A DNA stretch of 64,000 nucleotides, taken from positions 627,843,501 to 627,907,500 of the forward strand of contig NC_092335.1 of assembly GCF_046630445.1 (NCBI RefSeq), read 5' to 3'. The notes under the pieces were generated by a model. That model made no database searches, was not told the DNA's origin, and saw only the letters and a program-made list of their open reading frames with translations. Shown here in pieces: positions 10,448 through 23,200 of this stretch. Numbering within the stretch: the stretch's first letter is position 1; each line of letters opens with the position of its first letter. This DNA is from Rutidosis leptorrhynchoides (taxonomy: Eukaryota > Streptophyta > Magnoliopsida > Asterales > Asteraceae). Made by a program: the position numbers and the translations under genes.

Positions 10448-13400
10448 TGTATTGACCCGAACTTTTCCATGTTTATATATATTAATTGAGATTGATATTT
10501 ACATGATTAAATGTTTCCAACATGTTAAGCAATCAAACTTGTTAAGACTTGATTAATTGAAATATGTTTCATATAGACAATTGACCACCCAAGTTGATCG
10601 GTGATTCACGAACGTTAAAACTTGTAAAAACTATATGATGACATATATATGGATATATATATAGTTAACATGATACTATGATAAGTAAACATATCATTAA
10701 GTATATTAACAATGAACTACATATGTAAAAACAAGACTACTAACTTAATGATTTTTAAACGAGACATATATGTAACGATTATCGTTGTAAAGACATTTAA
10801 TGTATATATATCATATTAAGAGATATTCATACATGATAATATCATGATAATATAATAATTTAAAATCTCATTTGATATTATAAACATTGGGTTAACAACA
10901 TTTAACAAGATCGTTAACCTAAAGGTTTCAAAACAACACTTACATGTAACGACTAACGATGACTTAACGACTCAGTTAAAATGTATATACATGTAGTGTT
11001 TTAATATGTATTTATACACTTTTGAAAGACTTCAATACACTTATCAAAATACTTCTACTTAACAAAAATGCTTACAATTACATCCTCGTTCAGTTTCATC
11101 AACAATTCTACTCGTATGCACCCGTATTCGTACTCGTACAATACACAGCTTTTAGATGTATGTACTATTGGTATATACACTCCAATGATCAGCTCTTAGC
11201 AGCCCATGTGAGTCACCTAACACATGTGGGAACCATCATTTGGCAACTAGCATGAAATATTTCATAAAATTACAAAAATATGAGTAATCATTCATGACTT
11301 ATTTACATGAAAACAAAATTACATATCCTTTATATCTAATCCATACACCAACGACTAAAAACACCTACAAACACTTTCATTCTTCAATTTTCTTCATCTA
11401 ATTGATCTCTCTCAAGTTCTATCTTCAAGTTCTAAGTGTTCTTCATATATTCTACAAGTTCTAGTTACATAAAATCAAGAATACTTTCAAGTTTGCTAGC
11501 TCACTTCCAATCTTGTAAGGTGATCATCCAACCTCAAGAAATCTTTGTTTCTTACAGTAGGTTATCATTCTAATACAAGGTAATAATCATATTCAAACTT
11601 TGGTTCAATTTCTATAACTATAACAATCTTATTTCAAGTGATGATCTTACTTGAACTTGTTTTCGTGTCATGATTATGCTTCAAGAACTTCGAGCCATCC
11701 AAGGATCCGTTGAAGCTAGATCCATTTTTCTCTTTTCCAGTAGGTTTATCCAAGGAACTTAAGGTAGTAATGATGTTCATAACATCATTCGATTCATACA
11801 TATAAAGCTATCTTATTCGAAGGTTTAAACTTGTAATCACTAGAACATAGTTTAGTTAATTCTAAACTTGTTCGCAAACAAAAGTTAATCCTTCTAACTT
11901 GACTTTTAAAATCAACTAAACACATGTTCTATATCTATATGATATGCTAACTTAATGATTTAAAACCTGGAAACACGAAAAACACCGTAAAACCGGATTT
12001 ACGCCGTCGTAGTAACACAGCGGGCTGTTTTGGGTTAGTTAATTAAAAACTATGATAAAATTTGATTTAAAAGTTGTTATTCTGAGAAAATGATTTTTAT
12101 TATGAACATGAAACTATATCCAAAAATTATGGTTAAACTCAAAGTGGAAGTATGTTTTCTAAAATGGTCATCTAGACGTCGTTCTTTCGACTGAAATGAC
12201 TACCTTTACAAAAACGACTTGTAACTTATTTTTCTGACTATAAACCTATACTTTTTCTGTTTAGATTCATAAAATAGAGTTCAATATGAAACCATAGCAA
12301 TTTGATTCACTCAAAACGGATTTAAAATGAAGAAGTTATGGGTAAAACAAGATTGGATAATTTTTCTCATTTTAGCTACGTGAAAATTGGTAACAAATCT
12401 ATTCCAACCATAACTTAATCAACTTGTATTGTATATTATGTAATCTTGAGATACCATAGACACGTATACAATGTTTCGACCTATCATGTCGACACATCTA
12501 TATATATTTCGGAACAACCATAGACACTCTATATGTGAATGTTGGAGTTAGCTATACAGGGTTGAGGTTGATTCCAAAATATATATAGTTTGAGTTGTGA
12601 TCAATACTGAGATACGTATACACTGGGTCGTGGATTGATTCAAGATAATATTTATCGATTTATTTCTGTACATCTAACTGTGGACAACTAGTTGTAGGTT
12701 ACTAACGAGGACAGCTGACTTAATAAACTTAAAACATCAAAATATATTAAAAGTGTTGTAAATATATTTTGAACATACTTTGATATATATGTATATATTG
12801 TTATAGGTTCGTGAATCAACCAGTGGCCAAGTCTTACTTCCCGACGAAGTAAAAATCTGTGAAAGTCCCACTTTTAAAATCTAATATTTTTGGGATGAGA
12901 ATACATGCAGGTTTTATAAATGATTTACAAAATAGACACAAGTACGTGAAACTACATTCTATGGTTGAATTATCGAAATCGAATATGCCCCTTTTTATTA
13001 AGTCTGGTAATCTAAGAATTAGGGAACAGACACCCTAATTGACGCGAATTCTAAAGATAGATCTATTGGGCCTAACAAACCCCATCCAAAGTACCGGATG
13101 CTTTAGTACTTCGAAATTTATATCATATCCGAAGGGTGTCCCGGAATGATGGGGATATTCTTATATATATGCATCTTGTTAATGTCGGTTACCAGGTGTT
13201 CACCATATGAATGATTTTTATCTCTATGTATGGGATGTGTATTGAAATATGAAATCTTGTGGTCTATTATTATGATTTGATATATATATAGGTTAAACCT
13301 ATAACTCACCAACATTTTTGTTGACGTTTTAAGCATGTTTATTCTCAGGTGATTATTAAGAGCTTCCGCTGTCGCATACTTAAATAAGGACGAGATTTGG

Positions 13401-13691
13401 AGTCCATGCTTGTATGATATTGTGTAAAAACTGCATTCAAGAAACTTATTTTGTTGTAACATACTTGTATTGTAAACCATTATGTAATGGTCTTGTGTAA
13501 ACAGGATATTTTAGATTATCATTATTTGATAATCTACGTAAAGCTTTTTAAACCTTTATTGATGAAATAAAGGTTATGGTTTGTTTTAAAATGAATGCAG
13601 TCTTTGAAAAACGTCTCATATAGAGGTCAAAACCTCGCAACGAAATCAATTAATATGGAACGTTTTTAATCAATAAGAACGGGACATTTCA
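10448..13691 (+). repeat. 5' LTR of the chromovirus
   Basis: It begins TGTATTGACCCG and ends GGGACATTTCA; 3244 bases. It is almost identical to the 3' LTR apart from scattered substitutions and a short insertion in the 3' copy at about 22711. A 77-residue ORF at 11022-11255 recurs in the other LTR and has no domain, so it is not called as a gene. Confidence 0.9.
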
Positions 13692-13693
13692 GT

Positions 13694-13712
13694 TGGTATC
13701 CGAGCGTTGGTC
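13694..13712 (+). other. Primer binding site, tRNA-iMet type
   Basis: TTGGTATCCGAGCGTTGG follows the LTR by two bases. It matches the common TGGTATCAGAGC site with one substitution. Confidence 0.7.
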
Positions 13713-13900
13713 TTAGAGAACCAGAATTTTGCATTAGTGTGTCTTATCGAGTTTGTTAGGATGCATTAGTGAGTCTGGACTTCGACCGTGTTTACTTGAA
13801 AAATGATTGCTTAACAAATTTTGTTGGAAACTATATATTTTTAACATGTGAATATTATGTGATATATTAATCTCTTAACGCGTTTGATATTATGTGATAG

Positions 13901-14515
13901 ATGTCTACCTCTAGAACAAGTCCCATTGACTCACCTAATAATAATGAAGAGTCAAATGTAAATTGGAATGATTCGTGGACTGATTCACAAGTTCCCGAAG
14001 AGGAACCGGAAGAAGAGTCGGAACCGGAAGAAGAATCGGAACCGGAAGAAGAATCGGAACCGGATGAAGAAATAGAACCGGTGGGGGAAATAATAAAACG
14101 GTTAAGTAAAAGAAAATTCTCAACCAACCGACCAAGGTTAATTATGGTCAATGGTGTTTCCGCCAAGGAAGCAAAATATTGGGAGGATTACCAATTCTCC
14201 GATGAATCGGATTCCGAAGAGAATTCCGATGATGTTATAGAAATTACCCCAACTGAATTTAAAAAGGCAAAAGAAAATAATAAGGGAAAGTGCATAAAAA
14301 TAGAGAAATCTAATTCCAACCCCGATGAACTTTATATGTATCATCAACCCCCGAAGTCCTTAAGTTGTAACAATGACCCGGGAACCTCTAAACCACCAGG
14401 TTTTTCTAAACCAATGTGGAAAATTACGGCTCGTATTAGGGGAACATCATATATCCCTAGAAACCTGGCAAAACGAACCAAAACCGAAGAAGAAGAAACA
14501 AGCGAGTCGGAATAA
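13901..14515 (+). CDS. Acidic ORF of unknown function upstream of gag
   Basis: A 204-residue ORF. Residues about 30-62 form a Glu-rich block with an EPEEES hexapeptide repeated in tandem; a second acidic block (DESDSEENSDD) lies near residue 100. The C-terminal third is basic, with KPMWKITARIRGTSYIPRN. There is no zinc knuckle, protease or membrane segment. It lies about 200 bases after the PBS and 143 bases before the F-box ORF, in the same frame as gag but separated by stops. Position and intact frame suggest it is translated from the element transcript, perhaps as an accessory protein. I do not recognise its family; capture of host sequence or a clade-specific ORF are both possible. Confidence 0.55.
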   Translation: MSTSRTSPIDSPNNNEESNVNWNDSWTDSQVPEEEPEEESEPEEESEPEEESEPDEEIEPVGEIIKRLSKRKFSTNRPRLIMVNGVSAKEAKYWEDYQFSDESDSEENSDDVIEITPTEFKKAKENNKGKCIKIEKSNSNPDELYMYHQPPKSLSCNNDPGTSKPPGFSKPMWKITARIRGTSYIPRNLAKRTKTEEEETSESE

Positions 14516-14658
14516 GATAGTTGTATTCGTGTGGTGTAATATATGTAATATAGTGTGCTTATACTTTAAGATATATGTAAAAATTGCTTGTATTAATAAG
14601 TATTTTTTTTTATTTTATGAATCTAACTCTTGTCTATTTTACAGTATAAAAACACAAA

Positions 14659-15342
14659 ATGGATAGACAACACAATATTTTAAGAGACCTACCCGGAGAC
14701 ATGATTGATGAAATCTTGTCTAGAGTCGGTCAGAATTCTTCGGCACAACTATTTAAGGCGAGATCAGTTTGTAAGACATTTGAAGAACGTTCCAAGAATG
14801 CCTTGGTTTATAAAAGGCTTTCGTTTGAAAGATGGGGGATATCACATTGGGAAACCCATAAGTTACGATGTGTTTACTTTGACGCATATATTGCGGGGAA
14901 CCCAAATGCTATTTTACGCAACGGGTTAAGAAATTATTTCGACTCAATGTATCCGAATATAGGACTTCGTGATTTAGAAAAAGCGGCTAACATGCAACAT
15001 AAAGAAGCATGTTATGCTTACGGATTAGTAATGTTCGCTTCTCACCAAAGTGAGAACAAGAACATCGGGCTACAACTATTAAACAAAACGTTCCCACAAG
15101 TGACGGAGTCGGTAATTGGGGTAAGAAATGAGGTTTTTAGATTGTTACGGGACTGTTGGACATTACGTAACCCTCGTCCCTTTGACGACGTTACAACACG
15201 CTGTCTTATCAACGGCCATAACGGTTATGTTCCACAAGACCAAGGATGGGAAGTAATCCTAGTAAAACCAGAATGCATGACTTGTTTCTGGACGTATGAA
15301 TTACGTGTCTTTATTGCCTTTGCTGAACGACTTGTGTACTAG
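14659..15342 (+). CDS. F-box protein captured within a retrotransposon
   Basis: An intact 227-residue ORF. Residues about 7-52 form an F-box (ILRDLPGDMIDEILSRVG, then LFKARSVCKTF and a YKRLSF end), which in host proteins binds SKP1 of SCF ubiquitin ligases. Residues about 80-142 (NPNAILRNGLRNYF, GLRDLEKAANMQHKEACYAYGL) resemble the Sel1/TPR-like part of plant F-box proteins of the At2g35280 type. The C-terminus has conserved-looking Cys and Trp residues (residues 207-211, CMTCF). It lies between PBS and gag in sense orientation, with no introns, as expected for a gene acquired through RNA. The frame has no stop or shift, unlike neighbouring relics, which suggests recent capture or selection. 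Whether it is expressed as protein is unknown. Confidence 0.75.
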   Translation: MDRQHNILRDLPGDMIDEILSRVGQNSSAQLFKARSVCKTFEERSKNALVYKRLSFERWGISHWETHKLRCVYFDAYIAGNPNAILRNGLRNYFDSMYPNIGLRDLEKAANMQHKEACYAYGLVMFASHQSENKNIGLQLLNKTFPQVTESVIGVRNEVFRLLRDCWTLRNPRPFDDVTTRCLINGHNGYVPQDQGWEVILVKPECMTCFWTYELRVFIAFAERLVY

Positions 15343-15533
15343 CTAGAATTATCTTCACAACCATCTTGTATCAAATTTATTGTGTGCTATATTTCATGCT
15401 ATATGTAAAATAAGCGGTATTGTAAGTTGTAAAATATTGTGTAAAAGTTTGAACGCGAAATATTATTACAATCAGTTTTTCATATAGAATTGTAGTAGTT
15501 GAATTGTATATTAGCTACTAAGTATGAACTTAA

Positions 15534-15550
15534 CGGGTAGGTACTACCCG
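15534..15550 (+). other. Hairpin with PPT-proximal sequence duplicated before gag
   Basis: CGGGTAGGTACTACCCG is an inverted repeat of seven bases with a three-base loop. The 16 bases ttaacgggtaggtact at 15530-15545 recur exactly at 20278-20293, immediately before and into the 3' LTR. Confidence 0.7.
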
Positions 15551-15682
15551 AATTTAAACTTATAAAACGCTAATATGAAGAAAAAGCTTTTATAAATGAG
15601 TTCATATTATGCTACGAAATACTATTAACTACTCTTAATATTCTGTATGATTAACTTGTTCCATTTGACTATTTTGAAGGAA

Positions 15683-16021
15683 ATGGCACCGACTACTCGA
15701 CACACCGTGAATATGAATGAAGAGGAATTCCGTACTTTTCTAGCTTCAAACATAGCCGCAGTACAGGCTGCGCTACATACCAACAATAACCTTGGATCTG
15801 GCAGTACAGGAAATCGTGTAGGATGCACCTACAAAGAATTCACTGCCTGCAAACCTTTGGAATTTGATGGAACCGAAGGACCGATCGGATTGAAACGGTG
15901 GACCGAGAAGGTCGAATCGGTGTTTGCCATAAGTAAGTGTACTGAAGAGGACAAAGTGAAGTACGCTACGCATACCTTCACAGGTTCTGCGTTAACATGG
16001 TGGAATACCTATCTAGAGTAA
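15683..16021 (+). CDS. gag: Gag N-terminal part, ended by an in-frame stop
   Basis: The frame opens at 15647, but MAPTTRHTVNMNEEEF at 15683 looks like the true Gag start. It contains FDGTEGPIGLKRWTEKVESVF and the capsid motif ATHTFTGSALTWWNTYLE, typical of chromovirus retrotransposon Gag. A TAA at 16019-16021 ends it, and the next codon continues the same protein in the same frame. One premature stop therefore splits what is normally a single Gag-Pol frame. It could be a damaging mutation or, less likely, a read-through site. Confidence 0.85.
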   Translation: MAPTTRHTVNMNEEEFRTFLASNIAAVQAALHTNNNLGSGSTGNRVGCTYKEFTACKPLEFDGTEGPIGLKRWTEKVESVFAISKCTEEDKVKYATHTFTGSALTWWNTYLE

Positions 16022-19000
16022 GTGGGACAAGACGATGCGTACGCACTACCGTGGTCAGCATTCAAGCACTTGATGAACGAGAAGTACCGTCCCAGAACCG
16101 AGGTCAATAAGCTCAAGACAGAACTTAGAGGGTTACGAACCCAAGGATTTGATATTACCACGTACGAAAGACGATTCACAGAATTGTGCCTATTGTGTCC
16201 GGGAGCATTCGAAGATGAGGAAGAGAAGATCGACGCGTTTGTGAAAGGATTACCGGAAAGAATCCAAGAAGATATAAGTTCACACGAGCCCGCCTCCATA
16301 CAACAGGCATGTAGAATGGCTCACAAACTCGTGAACCAGATTGAAGAAAGAATTAAAGAACAGACTGCTGAAGAGGCCAATGTGAAGCAAGTCAAAAGAA
16401 AGTGGGAGGAAAACGGTGATAAGAATCACCAATACAACAACAACAGCAATTACAACAATAATCGCAACAATTATCCCAACAATCGCAACATCAATCGCAA
16501 CTACAACAAACGGCCCAACAACAACAACAACAACAACAACAGCAACTACAACAATCATCACAACAACAATAATAACTGCAACAACAATAACAATCAGAAG
16601 CAGCTATGCCAAAGGTGTGAAAAGAATCACTCGGGGTTCTGCACCAAATTTTGCAACAAGTGTAAAAGAAATGGTCATAGCGCGGTGAAGTGTGAGGTCT
16701 ACGGACCAGGGGTTAATAGAATGAAAGGAACAAATGGTGTCGGAACGAGTAATGGCGGAGCAAGTAGTGTCGGAGCAAGTTATGCCAATGTAGTTTGTTA
16801 TAAATGTGGAAAACCGGGCCACATTATTAGAAATTGCCCGAACCAGGAGAACACGAATGGACAAGGCCGTGGAAGAGTTTTCAATATTAATGCGGCAGAG
16901 GCACAGGAAGACCCGGAGCTTGTTACGGGTACGTTTCTTATTGACAATAAATCTGCTTACGCTTTATTTGATTCGGGTGCGGATAGAAGCTATATGAGTA
17001 GAGATTTTTGTGCTAAATTAAGTTGTCCATTGACGCCTTTGGATAGTAAATTTTTACTCGAATTAGCAAATGGTAAATTAATTTCAGCAGATAATATTTG
17101 TCGGAATCGAGAAATTAAACTGGTTAGCGAAATATTTAAGATTGATTTGATACCAGTAGAGTTAGGGAGTTTTGATGTGATAATTGGTATGGACTGGTTG
17201 AAAGAAGTGAAAGCAGAGATCGTTTGTTACAAAAATGCAATTCGCATTATACGAGAAAAAGGAAAACCCTTAATGGTGTACGGAGAAAAGGGCAACACGA
17301 AGCTACATCTTATTAGTAATTTGAAGGCACAAAAACTAATAAGAAAAGGTTGCTATGCTGTTCTAGCACACGTCGAGAAAGTACAAACTGAAGAAAAGAG
17401 CATCAATGATGTTCCCGTCGCAAAAGAATTTCGTGATGTATTTCCGAAAGAATTACCGGGATTACCCCCACATCGATCCGTTGAATTTCAAATAGATCTT
17501 GTACCAGGAGCTGCACCAATAGCTCGTGCTCCTTACAGACTCGCACCCAGCGAGATGAAAGAACTGCAAAGCCAATTACAAGAACTTTTAGAGCGTGGTT
17601 TCATTCGACCAAGCACATCACCGTGGGGAGCTCCTGTTTTGTTTGTCAAGAAGAAAGATGGTACATTCAGGTTGTGTATCGACTACCGAGAGTTGAACAA
17701 ACTTACCATCAAGAACCGCTACCCACTACCGAGAATCGACGACTTATTTGATCAACTACAAGGCTCGTCTGTTTATTCAAAGATTGACTTACGTTCCGGG
17801 TATCATCAAATGCGGGTGAAAGAAGATGATATTCCAAAGACTGCTTTCAGAACACGTTACGGTCATTACGAGTTTATGGTCATGCCGTTTGGTTTAACTA
17901 ATGCACCAGCTGTGTTCATGGACCTTATGAACCGAGTGTGTGGACCATACCTTGACAAGTTTGTCATTGTTTTCATTGATGACATACTTATTTACTCAAA
18001 GAATGACCAAGAACACGGTGAACATTTGAGAAAGGTGTTAGAAGTATTGAGGAAGGAAGAATTGTACGCTAAGTTTTCAAAGTGTGCATTTTGGTTAGAA
18101 GAAGTTCAATTCCTCGGTCACATAGTGAACAAAGAAGGTATTAAGGTGGATCCGGCAAAGATAGAAACTGTTGAAAAGTGGGAAACCCCGAAAACTCCGA
18201 AACACATACGCCAGTTTTTAGGACTAGCTGGTTACTACAGAAGGTTCATCCAAGACTTTTCCAGAATAGCAAAACCCTTGACTGCATTAACGCATAAAGG
18301 GAAGAAATTTGAATGGAATGATGAACAAGAGAAAGCGTTTCAGTTATTGAAGAAAAAGCTAACTACGGCACCTATATTGTCATTGCCTGAAGGGAATGAT
18401 GATTTTGTGATTTATTGTGACGCATCAAAGCAAGGTCTCGGTTGTGTATTAATGCAACAAACGAAGGTGATTGCTTATGCGTCTAGACAATTGAAGATTC
18501 ACGAACAAAATTATACGACGCATGATTTGGAATTAGGCGCGGTTGTTTTTGCATTAAAGACTTGGAGGCACTACTTATATGGGGTCAAAAGTATTATATA
18601 TACCGACCACAAAAGTCTTCAACACATATTTAATCAGAAACAATTGAATATGAGGCAGCGTAGGTGGATTGAATTATTGAATGATTACGACTTTGAGATT
18701 CGTTACCACCCGGGGAAGGCAAATGTGGTAGCCGATGCCTTGAGCAGAAAGGACAGAGAACCCATTCGAGTAAAATCTATGAATATAATGATTCATAATA
18801 ACCTTACTACTCAAATAAAGGAGGCGCAACAAGGAGTTTTAAAAGAGGGAAATTTAAAGGATGAAATACCCAAAGGATCGGAGAAGCATCTTAATATTCG
18901 GGAAGACGGAACCCGGTATAGGGCTGAAAGGATTTGGGTACCAAAATTTGGAGATATGAGAGAAATGGTACTTAGAGAAGCTCATAAAACCAGATACTCA

Positions 19001-20257
19001 ATACATCCTGGAACGGGGAAGATGTACAAGGATCTCAAGAAACATTTTTGGTGGCCGGGTATGAAAGCCGATGTTGCTAAATACGTAGGAGAATGTTTGA
19101 CGTGTTCTAAGGTCAAAGCTGAGCATCAGAAACCATCAGGTCTACTTCAACAACCCGAAATCCCGGAATGGAAATGGGAAAACATTACCATGGATTTCAT
19201 CACTAAATTGCCAAGGACTGCAAGTGGTTTTGATACTATTTGGGTAATAGTTGATCGTCTCACCAAATCAGCACACTTCCTGCCAATAAGAGAAGATGAC
19301 AAGATGGAGAAGTTAGCACGACTGTATTTGAAGGAAGTCATCTCCAGACATGGAATACCAATCTCTATTATCTCTGATAGGGATGGCAGATTTATTTCAA
19401 GATTCTGGCAGACATTACAGCAAGCATTAGGAACTCGTCTAGACATGAGTACTGCCTATCATCCACAAACTGATGGGCAGAGCGAAAGGACGATACAAAT
19501 GCTTGAAGACATGCTACGAGCATGTGTTATTGATTTCGGAAACAGTTGGGATCGACATCTACCGTTAGCAGAATTTTCCTACAACAACAGCTACCATTCA
19601 AGCATTGAGATGGCGCCGTTGGAAGCACTTTATGGTAGAAAGTGCAGGTCTCCAATTTGTTGGAGTGAAGTGGGGGATAGACAGATTACGGGTCCGGAGA
19701 TTATACAAGGAACTACCGAGAAGATCATCCAAATTCAACAACGATTGAAAACTGCCCAAAGTCGACAAAAGAGCTACGCTGACATTAAAAGAAAAGATAT
19801 AGAATTTGAAATTGGAGAGATGGTCATGCTTAAAGTTGCACCTTGGCAAGGCGTTGTTCGATTTGGTAAACGAGGGAAATTAAATCCAAGGTATATTGGA
19901 CCATTCAAGATTATTGATCGTGTCGGACCAGTAGCTTACCGACTTGAGTTACCTCAACAACTCGCGGCTGTACATAACACTTTCCACGTCTCGAATTTGA
20001 AGAAATGTTTTGCTAAAGAAGATCTCACTATTCCGTTAGATGAAATCCAAATCAACGAAAAACTTCAATTCATCGAAGAACCCGTCGAAATAATGGATCG
20101 TGAGGTTAAAAGACTTAAGCAAAATAAGATACCAATTGTTAAGGTTCGATGGAATGCTCGTAGAGGACCCGAGTTCACCTGGGAGCGTGAAGATCAGATG
20201 AAGAAGAAATACCCGCATCTATTTCCAGAAGATTCGTCAACACCTTCAACAGCTTAA
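16022..20257 (+). CDS. gag-pol: Gag-Pol polyprotein (rest of Gag, PR, RT, RNase H, IN, chromodomain-like tail)
   Basis: 1411 codons counted from 16022, directly in frame with the preceding Gag part. Gag C-terminal half: an Asn-rich low-complexity stretch (about residues 135-195) and two CCHC knuckles, [14 protein letters not shown] (about 210) and [14 protein letters not shown] (about 260). Protease DSGA is at 317-320. RT has DLRSGYHQ and FIDDILIYS with catalytic Asp 653-654. RNase H has YCDASKQG (Asp 800) and TDHKSL. Integrase has the HHCC finger from His 988, then Asp 1058, Asp 1119 and Glu 1155 (DD35E), and HPQTDGQSE. The C-terminus ends with a chromodomain-like segment ([19 protein letters not shown]). 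All catalytic residues are present; apart from the stop just upstream the frame is intact, so the copy is recent. Translation presumably starts at 15683, not here, as there is no ATG at 16022. Confidence 0.93.
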   Translation: MGQDDAYALPWSAFKHLMNEKYRPRTEVNKLKTELRGLRTQGFDITTYERRFTELCLLCPGAFEDEEEKIDAFVKGLPERIQEDISSHEPASIQQACRMAHKLVNQIEERIKEQTAEEANVKQVKRKWEENGDKNHQYNNNSNYNNNRNNYPNNRNINRNYNKRPNNNNNNNNSNYNNHHNNNNNCNNNNNQKQLCQRCEKNHSGFCTKFCNKCKRNGHSAVKCEVYGPGVNRMKGTNGVGTSNGGASSVGASYANVVCYKCGKPGHIIRNCPNQENTNGQGRGRVFNINAAEAQEDPELVTGTFLIDNKSAYALFDSGADRSYMSRDFCAKLSCPLTPLDSKFLLELANGKLISADNICRNREIKLVSEIFKIDLIPVELGSFDVIIGMDWLKEVKAEIVCYKNAIRIIREKGKPLMVYGEKGNTKLHLISNLKAQKLIRKGCYAVLAHVEKVQTEEKSINDVPVAKEFRDVFPKELPGLPPHRSVEFQIDLVPGAAPIARAPYRLAPSEMKELQSQLQELLERGFIRPSTSPWGAPVLFVKKKDGTFRLCIDYRELNKLTIKNRYPLPRIDDLFDQLQGSSVYSKIDLRSGYHQMRVKEDDIPKTAFRTRYGHYEFMVMPFGLTNAPAVFMDLMNRVCGPYLDKFVIVFIDDILIYSKNDQEHGEHLRKVLEVLRKEELYAKFSKCAFWLEEVQFLGHIVNKEGIKVDPAKIETVEKWETPKTPKHIRQFLGLAGYYRRFIQDFSRIAKPLTALTHKGKKFEWNDEQEKAFQLLKKKLTTAPILSLPEGNDDFVIYCDASKQGLGCVLMQQTKVIAYASRQLKIHEQNYTTHDLELGAVVFALKTWRHYLYGVKSIIYTDHKSLQHIFNQKQLNMRQRRWIELLNDYDFEIRYHPGKANVVADALSRKDREPIRVKSMNIMIHNNLTTQIKEAQQGVLKEGNLKDEIPKGSEKHLNIREDGTRYRAERIWVPKFGDMREMVLREAHKTRYSIHPGTGKMYKDLKKHFWWPGMKADVAKYVGECLTCSKVKAEHQKPSGLLQQPEIPEWKWENITMDFITKLPRTASGFDTIWVIVDRLTKSAHFLPIREDDKMEKLARLYLKEVISRHGIPISIISDRDGRFISRFWQTLQQALGTRLDMSTAYHPQTDGQSERTIQMLEDMLRACVIDFGNSWDRHLPLAEFSYNNSYHSSIEMAPLEALYGRKCRSPICWSEVGDRQITGPEIIQGTTEKIIQIQQRLKTAQSRQKSYADIKRKDIEFEIGEMVMLKVAPWQGVVRFGKRGKLNPRYIGPFKIIDRVGPVAYRLELPQQLAAVHNTFHVSNLKKCFAKEDLTIPLDEIQINEKLQFIEEPVEIMDREVKRLKQNKIPIVKVRWNARRGPEFTWEREDQMKKKYPHLFPEDSSTPSTA

Positions 20258-20292
20258 AATTTCGGGACGAAATTTATTTAACGGGTAGGTAC
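20258..20292 (+). other. Polypurine tract region of the chromovirus
   Basis: After the pol stop, 'ttcgggacgaaattt' and 'aacgggtaggtac' precede the 3' LTR start. The GGGACGAAATTT word is characteristic of chromovirus 3' ends, where second-strand synthesis is primed. Confidence 0.65.
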
Positions 20293-23200
20293 TGTAGTGA
20301 CCCGAACTTTTCCATGTTTATATATATTAATTGAGATTGATATTTACATGATTAAATGTTTCCAACATGTTAAGCAATCAAACTTGTTAAGACTTGATTA
20401 ATTGAAATATGTTTCATATAGACAATTGACCACCCAAGTTGATCGGTGATTCACGAACGTTAAAACTTGTAAAAACTATATGATGACATATATATGGATA
20501 TATATATAGTTAACATGATACTATGGTAAGTAAACATATCATTAAGTATATTAACAATGAACTACATATGTAAAAACAAGACTACTAACTTAATGATTTT
20601 TAAACGAGACATATATGTAACGATTATCGTTGTAAAGACATTTAATGTATATATATCATATTAAGAGATATTCATACATGATAATATCATGATAATATAA
20701 TAATTTAAAATCTCATTTGATATTATAAACATTGGGTTAACAACATTTAACAAGATCGTTAACCTAAAAGTTTCAAAACAACACTTACATGTAACGACTA
20801 ACGATGACTTAACGACTCAGTTAAAATGTATATACATGTAGTGTTTTAATATGTATTTATACACTTTTGAAAGACTTCAATACACTTATCAAAATACTTC
20901 TACTTAACAAAAATGCTTACAATTACATCCTCGTTCAGTTTCATCAACAATTCTACTCGTATGCACCCGTATTCGTACTCGTACAATACACAGCTTTTAG
21001 ATGTATGTACTATTGGTATATACACTCCAATGATCAGCTCTTAGCAGCCCATGTGAGTCACCTAACACATGTGGGAACCATCATTTGGCAACTAGCATGA
21101 AATATCTCATAAAATTACAAAAATATGAGTAATCATTCATGACTTATTTACATGAAAACAAAATTACATATCCTTTATATCTAATCCATACACCAACGAC
21201 TAAAAACACCTACAAACACTTTCATTCTTCAATTTTCTTCATCTAATTGATCTCTCTCAAGTTCTATCTTCAAGTTCTAAGTGTTCTTCATATATTCTAC
21301 AAGTTCTAGTTACATAAAATCAAGAATACTTTCAAGTTTGCTAGCTCACTTCCAATCTTGTAAGGTGATCATCCAACCTCAAGAAATCTTTGTTTCTTAC
21401 AATAGGTTATCATTCTAATACAAGGTAATAATCATATTCAAACTTTGGTTCAATTTCTATAACTATAACAATCTTATTTCAAGTGATGATCTTACTTGAA
21501 CTTGTTTTCGTGTCATGATTCTGCTTCAAGAACTTCGAGCCATCCAAGGATCCGTTGAAGCTAGATCCATTTTTCTCTTTTCCAGTAGGTTTATCCAAGG
21601 AACTTAAGGTAGTAATGATGTTCATAACATCATTCGATTCATACATATAAAGCTATCTTATTCGAAGGTTTAAACTTGTAATCACTAGAACATAGTTTAG
21701 TTAATTCTAAACTTGTTCGCAAACAAAAGTTAATCCTTCTAACTTGACTTTTAAAATCAACTAAACACATGTTCTATATCTATATGATATGCTAACTTAA
21801 TGATTTAAAACCTGGAAACACGAAAAACACCGTAAAACCGGATTTACGCCGTCGTAGTAACACCGCGGGCTGTTTTGGGTTAGTTAATTAAAAACTATGA
21901 TAAACTTTGATTTAAAAGTTGTTATTCAGAGAAAATGATTTTTATTATGAACATGAAACTATATCCAAAAATTATGGTTAAACTCAAAGTGGAAGTATGT
22001 TTTCTAAAATGGTCATCTAGACGTCGTTCTTTCGACTGAAATGACTACCTTTACAAAAACGACTTGTAACTTATTTTTCCGACTATAAACCTATACTTTT
22101 TATGTTTAGATTCATAAAATAGAGTTCAATATGAAACCATAGCAATTTGATTCACTCAAAACGGATTTAAAATGAAGAAGTTATGGGTAAAACAAGATTG
22201 GATAATTTTTCTCATTTTAGCTACGTGAAAATTGGTAACAAATCTATTCCAACCATAACTTAATCAACTTGTATTGTATATTATGTAATCTTGAGATACC
22301 ATAGACACGTATACAATGTTTTGACCTATCATGTCGACACATCTATATATATTTCGGAACAACCATAGACACTCTATATGTGAATGTTGGAGTTAGCTAT
22401 ACAGGGTTGAGGTTGATTCCAAAATATATATAGTTTGAGTTGTGATCAATACTGAGATACGTATACACTGGGTCGTGGATTGATTCAAGATAATATTTAT
22501 CTATTTATTTCTGTACATCTAACTGTGGACAACTAGTTGTAGGTTACTAACGAGGACAGCTGACTTAATAAACTTAAAACATCAAAATATATTAAAAGTG
22601 TTGTAAATATATTTTGAACATACTTTGATATATATGTATATATTGTTATAGGTTCGTGAATCAACCAGTGGCCAAGTCTTACTTCCCGACGAAGTAAAAA
22701 TCTGTGAAAGTGAGTTATAGTCCCACTTTTAAAATCTAATATTTTTGGGATGAGAATACATGCAGGTTTTATAAATGATTTACAAAATAGACACAAGTAC
22801 GTGAAACTACATTCTATGGTTGAATTATCGAAATCGAATATGCCCCTTTTTATTAAGTCTGGTAATCTAAGAATTAGGGAACAGACACCCTAATTGACGC
22901 GAATTCTAAAGATAGATCTATTGGGCCTAACAAACCTCATCCAAAGTACCGGATGCTTTAGTACTTCGAAATTTATATCATATCCGAAGGGTGTCCCGGA
23001 ATGATGGGGATATTCTTATATATATGCATCTTGTTAATGTCGGTTACCAGGTGTTCACCATATGAATGATTTTTATCTCTATGTATGGGATGTGTATTGA
23101 AATATGAAATCTTGTGGTCTATTATTATGATTTGATATATATAGGTTAAACCTATAACTCACCAACATTTTTGTTGACGTTTTAAGCATGTTTATTCTCA

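Noticed and set aside
11022-11255. 77-residue ORF identical to one at 20867-21100
   Set aside because: Both lie at the same place in the two LTRs; identity reflects LTR identity and there is no domain.
13118-13480. 120-residue minus-strand ORF in the LTR and its relatives at 4138 and 23079
   Set aside because: Antisense to LTR sequence, differs by frameshifts among copies, no domain.
16280-16688. Overlapping frames rich in Val or Thr at 16280-16561 (minus) and 16416-16688 (plus)
   Set aside because: Shadows of the Asn-rich repeat within the real Gag-Pol frame.
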